NCBI RefSeq assembly: GCF_025751585.1
Contig: NZ_JAOWKX010000008.1
Span: forward strand, 124,001-188,000
DNA length: 64,000 nt
Direction of reading: 5' to 3'
Source of the DNA: Fluctibacter corallii
GTDB lineage: Bacteria; Pseudomonadota; Gammaproteobacteria; Enterobacterales; Alteromonadaceae
Of this stretch, positions 44,876 to 53,173 are shown in pieces. The position numbers and the translations under genes were made by a program. A model generated the notes under the pieces. It saw only the letters and a list, made by a program, of their open reading frames with translations, did not search any database and was not told the origin of the DNA. The stretch's first letter is position 1. Each line of letters begins with the position of its first letter.

Positions 44876-46042
44876 ATGTTTCGCCTCCAACACTCACCTC
44901 GAACAGATTGGCAGAAGCGCGCCGATGACTATGGTTTTAAATTTCACACAATGTATGGCCAGCCATACTGGGATGAATCGGCATATTATCAATTTACGCT
45001 CAAGCAAATTGAAGAGGATATCGAAGCCCCAACAGAAGAATTGCATCAAATGTGTTTACATGCCGTCGACACAGTGTGTAAAAGCGAATACTGGCTAGAA
45101 AAATTTAAAATTCCACATACATTCTGGGATGCTGTCAATCAGGATTGGCAAGCCAATTCCCCTAGCCTGTATTCTCGACTCGATCTCGTATACGATGGTC
45201 AATCATCGGCAAAGTTACTTGAAAATAACGCAGATACACCCACGTCTCTCTATGAAACCGGTTTTTGGCAGTGGCTATGGTTAGAGGATAATGTCAAAAA
45301 CGGCAGCCTCCCGAAACACGCCGACCAATTTAACTCTTTGCAAGAAAAATTAGTTAATCGCTTCGCAGAAATCAGTGGCTTCTATCAAGTTGCCTATATG
45401 CACTTTGCGTGCTGCAAAAACACAGATGAAGACAGAGGTACAGTTCAGTATTTACAAGACTGTGCTGCTGAGGCTGGGCTAGATACCTACTTTACCTTTA
45501 TTGAAGATATTGGTCTCAGTGATGACAACTATTTCACTGATCATCTCAATCAAGAAATATCAACTGTATTCAAGCTTTATCCATGGGAATTTATGCAAAG
45601 AGAGGACTTTGCTGAACCTTTGCTACAGGCAAGCACGCACTGGATTGAGCCCCTATGGAAAAGCGTCGTTTCCAATAAAGCACTGTTACCATTGTTGTGG
45701 AAACTCTTCCCAAACCACCCCAATTTATTACCTGCTTTTTTTGAAGATGAAGTGAATAAAGCAGACGGACAAAAGCTGGTAAAAAAGCCTTTTTTTTCAA
45801 GGGAAGGCGCAAATATTTCAATCATCGAAGGTCATCAAACGATCACCGCAATAGACGGACCGTATGGCGAAGAAGGATATGTTTACCAAGCCTTTTCTGC
45901 CTTACCAAGATTTGCCGACAACCATACTATTGTTGGTTCTTGGTTAGTTAACGACAAAGCTGCGGGAATATCTATTCGCGAAGACACGCATATGATCACG
46001 CAAGACCTATCGCGCTACTTACCACACATAATTCTAGGCTGA
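44876..46042 (+). CDS. yjfC: YjfC-like glutathionylspermidine synthase family protein
   Basis: About 388 residues of the ATP-grasp-like glutathionylspermidine synthase C-terminal-domain family. Conserved parts are DDYGFKFHTMYGQPYWDESAYYQF, RLDLVYDGQSSAKLLENNADTPTSLYETGFWQWLW, KLFPNHPNLLPAFFEDE and KKPFFSREGANISI. E. coli YjfC and YgiC are single-domain relatives without the amidase domain of GspS; their true substrate is unknown. ATG 44876 follows the yjfM stop by 8 bases. It is the last of the canonical six genes. Confidence 0.87.
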   Translation: MFRLQHSPRTDWQKRADDYGFKFHTMYGQPYWDESAYYQFTLKQIEEDIEAPTEELHQMCLHAVDTVCKSEYWLEKFKIPHTFWDAVNQDWQANSPSLYSRLDLVYDGQSSAKLLENNADTPTSLYETGFWQWLWLEDNVKNGSLPKHADQFNSLQEKLVNRFAEISGFYQVAYMHFACCKNTDEDRGTVQYLQDCAAEAGLDTYFTFIEDIGLSDDNYFTDHLNQEISTVFKLYPWEFMQREDFAEPLLQASTHWIEPLWKSVVSNKALLPLLWKLFPNHPNLLPAFFEDEVNKADGQKLVKKPFFSREGANISIIEGHQTITAIDGPYGEEGYVYQAFSALPRFADNHTIVGSWLVNDKAAGISIREDTHMITQDLSRYLPHIILG

Positions 46043-46046
46043 AACA

Positions 46047-46610
46047 ATGCAAGGTACAGACTCACATTCTTCATTCTCAAAAACCAAACTCACAGGCGTA
46101 ATGTGCTTGGTATTACTTGCAATAGAAATAATCAACCTTATCACAGGGCGAGCGCTCAACCAGCTTGGTTTGATTCCTAGAGAAGCTACGAGTCTCTTTC
46201 ATATTTTTACTGCGCCTTTTTTGCATGGTTCCATGTCTCATTTCGTATCAAATATTGTCCCTTTTGCAATATTTAGTTTTCTTATTTTACAAGATGGCAT
46301 TAAGCGTTTTGTACTCGTTACGCTCTGCATTCTACTTCTCGAGGGCATGTTAGTATGGGCATTAGGCAGAACCGCCATCCACGTAGGGCTAAGTGGCGTG
46401 CTTTACGGTTATTTTGGCTATTTGGTACTAGCAGGTTTTTTAAGTAAACACATTAAGCAAATCATCATATCTTTCATCATTATTGTATTTTATGGCGGCA
46501 TGATTTTTGGCGTTCTTCCGCAAGATGCCTTTGTTTCTTGGGAGTCTCACTTATTTGGATTGATTGCAGGACTGCTTGCAGCCAAATTATTGGTCAAACC
46601 GTCTTCTTAA
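46047..46610 (+). CDS. rhomboid family intramembrane serine protease
   Basis: A 187-residue protein with about six helices. Catalytic serine Ser116 lies in GLSGVLYGYF (GxSG) and His168 in SWESHLFGLIAG; HGSMSHFVSNIVPF carries the conserved His and Asn near helix 2. It therefore looks like an active rhomboid of the minimal bacterial type. It starts four bases after the yjfC homologue, suggesting it belongs to the same operon. Substrates are unknown; membrane proteins of the operon are candidates (inference). Confidence 0.88.
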   Translation: MQGTDSHSSFSKTKLTGVMCLVLLAIEIINLITGRALNQLGLIPREATSLFHIFTAPFLHGSMSHFVSNIVPFAIFSFLILQDGIKRFVLVTLCILLLEGMLVWALGRTAIHVGLSGVLYGYFGYLVLAGFLSKHIKQIIISFIIIVFYGGMIFGVLPQDAFVSWESHLFGLIAGLLAAKLLVKPSS

Positions 46611-46713
46611 CAGGTAAAAACATTTAAAATTCGTTTGAAAGCTCATAGTAACCCGCGCGGCGATTGAGTATACTTTCCCATCAATCAAGCAGTAGATAAA
46701 AAGTGTCCAAACC

Positions 46714-47427
46714 ATGAATCAGCAGCAACCACAGCAAAAGCAAGGCGGCTTTTTAGGCAATCTAGCATTCAATATCATCATTCCTGTTGTGGTGATGACC
46801 AACTTAAATTCAGAAGAATATCTTGGCCCTGCATGGTCTATCGTTGTCGCGCTTATTTTCCCCATTGTTTATGGTCTATGGGACTTAAAGCAATCTGGAA
46901 AGGTGAATGTTTTTTCAGTGTTAGGTATTGTTAGTGTCATTTTAACAGGCGGTATCAGCCTTTTAGAGCTGCCGGCTGAATACATAGCAATTAAAGAAGC
47001 TGCGATTCCTGGGTTTATTGGGCTTGCCGTGTTAATCACCCAGCGCACCTCTAAACCACTAGTCAAACTGTTGATTCTTAACGACCAAATTGTCAACTGG
47101 CCCGAGTTGAATCAAGCACTGGAAGACAACCATACCGCAGACCAGTTCAAGAAAAAACTCGCGGTAAGCTCGTATATTGTTGCGGCGTCATTTTTTCTGT
47201 CCTCATTCCTAAATTATGCATTAGCGAAAATCATGCTTGTAAGCCCACCGGGTACGCCAGAGTACACGGAAGAGCTTGGCAAAATGACCGCCATGAGTTA
47301 TCCCGTTATTGTGATTCCTAGTATGATTATGCTGATGGCTGCACTTTGGTATTTATTTGTACAAATCAAAAAACTAACGGGTAAAGATCTTGAAGCATTC
47401 TTGCTCGAAGGGAATTCTCACGGGTAA
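46714..47427 (+). CDS. VC0807-like integral membrane protein
   Basis: A 237-residue inner-membrane protein with about six helices and a glutamine-rich start (MNQQQPQQKQGGFLGNLAFN). Features such as NIIIPVVVMTNLNSEEYLGPAWSIVVALIFPIVYGLWDL resemble the VC0807/septation-protein-A-like family, whose function is unknown. It lies about 100 bases after the rhomboid gene and has no clear partner. The family call is moderate. Confidence 0.65.
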   Translation: MNQQQPQQKQGGFLGNLAFNIIIPVVVMTNLNSEEYLGPAWSIVVALIFPIVYGLWDLKQSGKVNVFSVLGIVSVILTGGISLLELPAEYIAIKEAAIPGFIGLAVLITQRTSKPLVKLLILNDQIVNWPELNQALEDNHTADQFKKKLAVSSYIVAASFFLSSFLNYALAKIMLVSPPGTPEYTEELGKMTAMSYPVIVIPSMIMLMAALWYLFVQIKKLTGKDLEAFLLEGNSHG

Positions 47428-47686
47428 GTGCATGGGTTAGACCCTAGATATATTGAGTTTAGTTTCGAAAATAATACAAAATCTCATTTAAATTCATTGA
47501 GTTTCACGTATTATTTGCATTTTTATAACGAGATCGAAAAGTACCGTGTAACAAGCTCTGAAATAAAGATTTTAGCTTGCTCTAAGCCAACACCTTAGTC
47601 GTAATAATGACAACACTAAATGGCTAGGTTAATACGCAACGCACGACATTAAATCAATCTCACAGCAAATCCTCTACGGAGAAAGA

Positions 47687-48976
47687 ATGAAGTATTTAGC
47701 TACCGCCCTACTTGCTGCAACATTTGGCTTACAGGCCGCCGAACAACCTAAGAATATCATCATGGTGGTGGGTGACGGCATGGGCCCTGCAGTAACAACA
47801 GGTTATCGTTATTTTGCAGACAACCCAGATACACCTGAAATCGAAGACACCGTTTTTGATCGTCATTTAGTTGGCATGGCAAGCACCTATCCAGCACATG
47901 TCAGTGGACTCGTTACAGATTCTGCAGCTGGCGCAACAGCGCTTTCGGCAGGTGTGAAATCCTATAATGGCGCAATCGCCGTAGACGTAGATAAAAAGCC
48001 GTTACCAACTGTGCTCCAATGGGCGAAAGAAAAAGGCATGAAAACGGGTGTCGCAGTAACCTCACAGATTAATCATGCCACGCCTGCATCTTATGCTGTA
48101 CACAATGACTCACGCAAGAATTATGATGCGATTGCAGACAGTATGTTCGATCACAAAATCAATGGGCAATTTGTCCTTGATGTGATGCTTGGCGGCGGCT
48201 GGGATTACTTCATTCGTGATGATCGCAATATCGTCGATGAATTCAAACAAGCGGGATATCATTATATTTCCGATGTTAATCAGCTAAGTAATACACCAGC
48301 AGACAAACCGTTACTTGGCCTATTCGCAGATACAGGCATGGACTGGGCGCTCGACATGCCAAACCAGCCAAGACTGAAAGCAATGACAGAAACTGCGGTA
48401 AAACACCTTGAAAATGACAAAGGCTTCTTTTTGTTGGTTGAAGGCAGTCAAGTAGACTGGGCTGAACACGGCAACGACATTGCATCAGCAATGGCTGAAA
48501 TGCATGACCTTGCCCTAACGTTAGAATGGTTAGAGCAATACGTAGAGCAACACCCTGATACCTTGGTGGTTGTAACAGCTGACCACAGCACAGGTGGACT
48601 AACTATTGGCGCAAATGGTAAGTATGAATGGAAACCCGCACCTTTAAAGTCGCTGAAAGCATCGCCGATTAACATTGCAAGATTAGCAGTGAAGAGCAAA
48701 ACGCCCTCTTCCGTCGTTGCTGAACAAACAGGGTTGCGCTTAACCTCAAAAGAGAAAAAGGCGATCAACAAAACTGAAAAAGATGAAAAAGCGATGTTTA
48801 AAGCCATCACCAAACTACTTGATAAGCGCAGTAACACAGGATGGACCTCAAGCGGCCACACAGCGGTAGATGTTCAAGTGTTTGCGATGGGCAAATGGAA
48901 GCAGCAATTCGCGGGACATATCGACAATACAGATATTCCTAAAACGTTGTTCCAGATGTTAGGTAAGCCTCAATAA
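47687..48976 (+). CDS. phoA: alkaline phosphatase
   Basis: A 429-residue periplasmic enzyme with signal peptide MKYLATALLAATFGLQA. The nucleophile Ser79 lies in VTDSAAGATALSAG; metal ligands are seen in NIIMVVGDGMGP, VTADHSTGGLT and SGHTAVDVQVFA. It hydrolyses phosphomonoesters to free phosphate. It is shorter than E. coli PhoA (471) but typical of marine relatives. It stands alone behind a gene-free gap of 259 bases; no clear Pho box was seen there. An intrinsic terminator follows. Confidence 0.92.
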   Translation: MKYLATALLAATFGLQAAEQPKNIIMVVGDGMGPAVTTGYRYFADNPDTPEIEDTVFDRHLVGMASTYPAHVSGLVTDSAAGATALSAGVKSYNGAIAVDVDKKPLPTVLQWAKEKGMKTGVAVTSQINHATPASYAVHNDSRKNYDAIADSMFDHKINGQFVLDVMLGGGWDYFIRDDRNIVDEFKQAGYHYISDVNQLSNTPADKPLLGLFADTGMDWALDMPNQPRLKAMTETAVKHLENDKGFFLLVEGSQVDWAEHGNDIASAMAEMHDLALTLEWLEQYVEQHPDTLVVVTADHSTGGLTIGANGKYEWKPAPLKSLKASPINIARLAVKSKTPSSVVAEQTGLRLTSKEKKAINKTEKDEKAMFKAITKLLDKRSNTGWTSSGHTAVDVQVFAMGKWKQQFAGHIDNTDIPKTLFQMLGKPQ

Positions 48977-48990
48977 TCTGCTCAAACGAA

Positions 48991-49019
48991 AAAGCGCTCG
49001 TGATAATGACGAGCGCTTT
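48991..49019. terminator. bidirectional intrinsic terminator
   Basis: AAAGCGCTCGT / ACGAGCGCTTT perfect 11-base-pair stem with a 7-base loop lies between the alkaline phosphatase and the convergent cheV. A and T tracts flank it, so it can work in both directions. Confidence 0.8.
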
Positions 49020-49080
49020 ATCTTGATACCCTACCGTGTTGCATTATCTTAAGCCAAACATGCTACACAGCAATCCGAAC

Positions 49081-50034
49081 TTACTTAGTGCGCCCTAATA
49101 CTTCTCGCATTCGCTCTTGAACAACTTCAACCAGTAAGTCTGGCTGGAATTTTGAAATAAAGCGATTACACCCTACTTTTTCCACCATCGCTTCATTGAA
49201 ACTACCACTTAAAGAGGTATTTAAAGCAATAAACAAATCACTCATGCGTGGGTCGCCCCTTACTTCTGCTGTTAAGCGGTATCCGTCCATTTCGGGCATT
49301 TCAGCATCAGTAAACATCATAAGAATTTCATCAGTAACACGCTTGCCCTCGTTCGCCCAACTTTGTAATCGACGAAGCGCATTCAAACCGTCACGATCTT
49401 CGATAATTTCCATACCAAACTGCTCTAAGGTACTTCGCACCTGCCACCTTGCCGTCGCGGAGTCATCCACCACTAACACTTTTTTCCCAGCAAGATGAGG
49501 TGTCACATCTTCGTCAAGCACCTCTTCACTTACAGAGACATCATAATCAATAATTTCTGACAACACCTTTTCAACGTCAATGATCTCAACAATCTGCCTT
49601 TTTCCTTCTGCCTCAATATGCGTAATAGCTGTAAGGTAGTTGTTCTTGCCAATCGTCGTCGGCGGTGGCTGAATATCACTCCAAGACGTATTAATAATAT
49701 TCATCACATCGCCGATCAGAAATCCCTGCACAGTACGATTATATTCAGTGATAATTACATTCTGACCAGTCTCAGGATCAATCGGTGAACGCATTTTGAT
49801 TGCTTGCCGCAAATCAATAATCGGGATCGACTTTCCTCGATAATTAGTCACGCCCTTCATATTGGAATGAGAACCAGGCATCTGATTCATTTTCGGAACA
49901 TTAATGACTTCTTTAACTTTGAACACATTGATCGCGAACACATGACGAGTACCAAGCTTAAACAGTAAAAGCTCAAGCCTATTTTCCCCCACCAACTGGG
50001 TACGTTGATCAATAGAAGCGAGTAAATCTGACAT
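49081..50034 (-). CDS. cheV: chemotaxis coupling protein CheV
   Basis: A 317-residue fusion of a CheW-like coupling domain (about 15-165, FKLGTRHVFAINVFKVKEVIN and NYRGKSIPIIDLRQAI) and a response-regulator receiver (about 185-315, VLVVDDSATARWQVRSTLEQFG with the phosphoacceptor Asp in MFTDAEMPEMDGYR). It links chemoreceptors to CheA and can be phosphorylated, perhaps to adapt signalling. No other chemotaxis gene is in the window. It is monocistronic. Confidence 0.95.
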   Translation of the reverse strand: MSDLLASIDQRTQLVGENRLELLLFKLGTRHVFAINVFKVKEVINVPKMNQMPGSHSNMKGVTNYRGKSIPIIDLRQAIKMRSPIDPETGQNVIITEYNRTVQGFLIGDVMNIINTSWSDIQPPPTTIGKNNYLTAITHIEAEGKRQIVEIIDVEKVLSEIIDYDVSVSEEVLDEDVTPHLAGKKVLVVDDSATARWQVRSTLEQFGMEIIEDRDGLNALRRLQSWANEGKRVTDEILMMFTDAEMPEMDGYRLTAEVRGDPRMSDLFIALNTSLSGSFNEAMVEKVGCNRFISKFQPDLLVEVVQERMREVLGRTK

Positions 50035-50140
50035 GTCTGAATCTAAAACCTGTGTTAACTACATGATAGACGCAAATTTAATTTCACGTCGACCGATCAC
50101 TATACCTTATCCCTAGAAATTGTTCCAAACCCCACCACCA

Positions 50141-50186
50141 CATTCACAGAATTTATATCGAAAATTTAATTCATAGATTTAAATTA
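50141..50186 (+). promoter_or_regulatory. AT-rich element shared with the malate synthase gene
   Basis: The stretch beginning CATTCACAGAATTTATA is followed by CGAAAAT and CATAGATT. A matching copy lies upstream of glcB (53,077). About four of five positions agree over some 46 bases, although the genes around them are unrelated. This is about 80-130 bases before the aceA start, a place for a regulator site. Confidence 0.6.
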
Positions 50187-50268
50187 TTTAAAAATTAGGA
50201 GTAGGATGATTTCAACGGTCAGCAATTAAGCGACCTATTCGATACCCTACAGTCAAAGGAAATACATT

Positions 50269-51870
50269 ATGTCTCAATATCAATCAGACCTTGACGCGAT
50301 TAAACAGCTTAAGTCTAAATTTGGAACTAGCTGGAGCAACATTAACCCAGAATATGCGGCGCGCATGAAAGCGCAAAACCGTTTTAAAACGGGTCTGGAT
50401 ATTGCGAAGTACACAGCTGCCATTATGCGTAAAGATATGGAAGCGTATGACAAAGACAGCAGCCAATATACCCAGTCACTAGGTTGCTGGCATGGCTTTA
50501 TTGGCCAGCAAAAAATGCTCGCAGTAAAAAAACACCATGGCACAACAGACAAGCGCTATCTGTACCTTTCAGGTTGGATGGTTGCAGCACTTCGCTCTGA
50601 ATTTGGCCCGCTACCTGACCAGTCAATGCATGAGAAAACGTCAGTTCCCGCACTGATTGAAGAGCTTTACACATTCTTACGTCAAGCAGACGCTAAAGAG
50701 CTCGGCGAGCTATTTAAAGCATTAGACAACGCACGTGAAGCAGGTAAAGACACAAGCGAAATCCAAGCTCAAATCGACAATTACCAAACACACGTAGTGC
50801 CTATCATTGCTGATATTGACGCTGGTTTCGGTAATGAAGAAGCAACTTACCTGCTGGCTAAAAAAATGATCGAAGCGGGAGCGTGCTGTATTCAAATCGA
50901 AAACCAAGTATCTGATGCAAAACAGTGTGGTCACCAAGACGGCAAAGTCACCGTGCCTCACGAAGATTTTCTCGCAAAAATCAATGCGGTTCGCTACGCA
51001 TTCTTAGAGCTAGGCGTAGATGACGGTGTTATCGTAGCACGTACAGATTCACTGGGTGCGGGTCTAACCCAAAAAATCCCAGTGTCAAACAGCGAAGGCG
51101 ACTTGGCCGCGCAGTACAATGCGTTTTTGGAAACCACAGAGATCGCGTCAGCAGATGATCTTACCGAAGGCGACATGGTACTTAAGCAAGACGGCAAACT
51201 GGTTAAGCCGGTTCGTTTACCAAATGGCCTTTACAAATTTAAAGACAACACAGGCTTTGATCGCGTGGTACTTGATTGTGTTACCTCACTTCAATACGGT
51301 GCAGATCTACTCTGGATTGAGACAGAAAAGCCACATGTTCAACAGATTGGCGACATGGTATCAGCGATTCGTGAGCAAATGCCTAATGCTAAGCTCGTGT
51401 ATAACAACTCGCCGTCATTTAACTGGACATTGAACTTCCGTCAGCAAGTTTTTGATGCATGGAAAGAAGAAGGAAAAGACCTATCTGACTACAACCGTGA
51501 TGAACTGATGGCTGAAAAATATGATAGCTCAGAACTAGCACAGCTAGCAGACGAAAAAGTACGTACATTCCAAGCTGATGCTGCACGTGAAGCGGGTATT
51601 TTCCATCACCTAATTACGTTGCCAACCTATCACACAGCGGCATTGTCAACGGACAACCTCGCCAAAGGTTATTTCGGTGACGAGGCAATGCTTGCCTACG
51701 TGAAAGGCGTTCAGCGTAAAGAAATTCGCGAAGGCTTAGCTTGCGTGAAGCACCAAGCAATGGCGGGTTCTAATCTAGGTGATGATCACAAAGAATACTT
51801 CTCGGGTGAACAAGCCCTGAAAGCCGCAGGTAAAGACAATACCATGAATCAGTTTGACGTTGCAGTGTAA
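50269..51870 (+). CDS. aceA: isocitrate lyase
   Basis: A 533-residue enzyme that splits isocitrate into glyoxylate and succinate, the first step of the glyoxylate shunt. The catalytic motif is KQCGHQ, with Cys220; VVPIIADIDAGFGNEEATYLLAKKMIEAGA gives the Mg-binding barrel strand, and HLITLPTYHTAALS is near the C-terminus. Length matches the longer proteobacterial subtype (about 531 in Pseudomonas), not E. coli's 434. It is monocistronic with an intrinsic terminator after it and is followed by the LysR gene and malate synthase. Confidence 0.96.
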   Translation: MSQYQSDLDAIKQLKSKFGTSWSNINPEYAARMKAQNRFKTGLDIAKYTAAIMRKDMEAYDKDSSQYTQSLGCWHGFIGQQKMLAVKKHHGTTDKRYLYLSGWMVAALRSEFGPLPDQSMHEKTSVPALIEELYTFLRQADAKELGELFKALDNAREAGKDTSEIQAQIDNYQTHVVPIIADIDAGFGNEEATYLLAKKMIEAGACCIQIENQVSDAKQCGHQDGKVTVPHEDFLAKINAVRYAFLELGVDDGVIVARTDSLGAGLTQKIPVSNSEGDLAAQYNAFLETTEIASADDLTEGDMVLKQDGKLVKPVRLPNGLYKFKDNTGFDRVVLDCVTSLQYGADLLWIETEKPHVQQIGDMVSAIREQMPNAKLVYNNSPSFNWTLNFRQQVFDAWKEEGKDLSDYNRDELMAEKYDSSELAQLADEKVRTFQADAAREAGIFHHLITLPTYHTAALSTDNLAKGYFGDEAMLAYVKGVQRKEIREGLACVKHQAMAGSNLGDDHKEYFSGEQALKAAGKDNTMNQFDVAV

Positions 51871-51895
51871 GCAATTCCATTAACGACAAACACGT

Positions 51896-51918
51896 AAAAG
51901 GGGCGCACGCCCCTTTTT
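51896..51918 (+). terminator. intrinsic terminator of aceA
   Basis: AAAAGGGGC / GCCCCTTTT stem with GCAC loop followed by T-rich sequence, 26 bases after the aceA stop. Confidence 0.85.
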
Positions 51919-52126
51919 GATTATTGAATAATCCGCCTCTCGTTTACGCCAATAGCCTGCTGTAATTCCACGTTTTATATTTTATCGGCGTAAAACTTAC
52001 GGAACCCCATGCAAATTGCACAAAAAGCATACAGCAGTGACCATCACACCTTAATAACAGTAGCAATCTACTTTAACTTCAATACAATACCTAACGTAAT
52101 AGCGGCATTAGGAGTACATTCGTATC

Positions 52127-53071
52127 ATGAATATTGCAAAAGTTGACTTAAACCTTCTGGTCTATCTTGATGTACTTCTTAGAGAAGGCAGCGTCACAAA
52201 AGCCGCGAACCAACTCAGTATTACTCAGCCAGCTATGAGCAATGGCCTTAAGCGCCTGAGAGACTTATTTAAAGATCCGTTGCTGGTTAGAACCAGCGAT
52301 GGCATGACGCCGACACAACGTGCCCTTGAAATACAACCCATTATTCGTGACGTACTGGCGAAGCTTGAGGCATCTATTCAGCCAGAAACTGAATTTGACC
52401 CTGCTACCAGTGCCAGAACCTTTAGGATCATGGCAAGTGATTACGCTGAGTCAACATTGCTTATGGAGGTGATTGGCAAACTGTCGTCACTTGCGCCTAA
52501 TATTACCCTTGATGTCATAACGCCAAGTGATGTGACCTTTCATGATGTCGAACACGGTAAAGTCGACATGGCCATCAACCGTTTTGAAGAATTACCGCTG
52601 TCATTCCACCAAAAGGTCGTCTGGTACGACACCTTTTCATGCGTGCTGAAAAGCGATCACCCTATCATCGGCAAATTTAACCTCGAACAATATCTTCATA
52701 GCCAACATATTTGGGTTAGCAAAACTGGATTTGGCGTGGGTGTCGGCGTTGACCCAAATGAAGTGCAAAAACTTGGATGGGTAGATGCAGAGCTCACGAA
52801 GCTTGGTAAAAAGCGTGATATCCGTATTTTCACTCGCCACTACCATGCCGCGCTCCAGCTTGCTAAAGCGCAAAACTTAATTGCGACACTTCCTAGCAAA
52901 GCGGCCAACATATTTAAGAATGACAGTGACGTTGTCATCTTAGAGCCGCCTTTCGACATTCCGCCTATCGCATTAAAAATGGCGTGGAGTGCGTTGCTCC
53001 ATCACGATGCTGGCCACATCTGGTTGCGCCGTTTGATTACCGATGTGGCAAAAGAACTCGAAGGCCAATAG
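52127..53071 (+). CDS. LysR family transcriptional regulator
   Basis: A 314-residue LysR-type regulator. The N-terminal winged helix-turn-helix is LLVYLDVLLREGSVTKAANQLSITQPAMSNGLKRLRDLFKDPLLVRT; an effector-binding domain of PBP fold follows (about 90-300). It lies between isocitrate lyase and malate synthase G, the two shunt enzymes, and is the obvious candidate for their regulation. The shared element at 50,141 and 53,077 may be its binding site. The effector is unknown (inference: an acetate- or glyoxylate-related metabolite). Confidence 0.9.
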   Translation: MNIAKVDLNLLVYLDVLLREGSVTKAANQLSITQPAMSNGLKRLRDLFKDPLLVRTSDGMTPTQRALEIQPIIRDVLAKLEASIQPETEFDPATSARTFRIMASDYAESTLLMEVIGKLSSLAPNITLDVITPSDVTFHDVEHGKVDMAINRFEELPLSFHQKVVWYDTFSCVLKSDHPIIGKFNLEQYLHSQHIWVSKTGFGVGVGVDPNEVQKLGWVDAELTKLGKKRDIRIFTRHYHAALQLAKAQNLIATLPSKAANIFKNDSDVVILEPPFDIPPIALKMAWSALLHHDAGHIWLRRLITDVAKELEGQ

Positions 53072-53076
53072 CGCAA

Positions 53077-53122
53077 CATTCACAAAATTTATAACTAAAA
53101 TACAAACCATAAATTAAACAAA
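53077..53122 (+). promoter_or_regulatory. AT-rich element shared with the isocitrate lyase gene
   Basis: CATTCACAAAATTTATA, then CTAAAAT and CATAAATT, begins 6 bases after the LysR-gene stop and about 50-97 bases before glcB. It aligns without gaps to 50,141-50,186. Confidence 0.6.
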
Positions 53123-53173
53123 CATAGCTGATTTTCCTACACTGAAACCCAGATTTATTTTAGGAAGTCAGTT

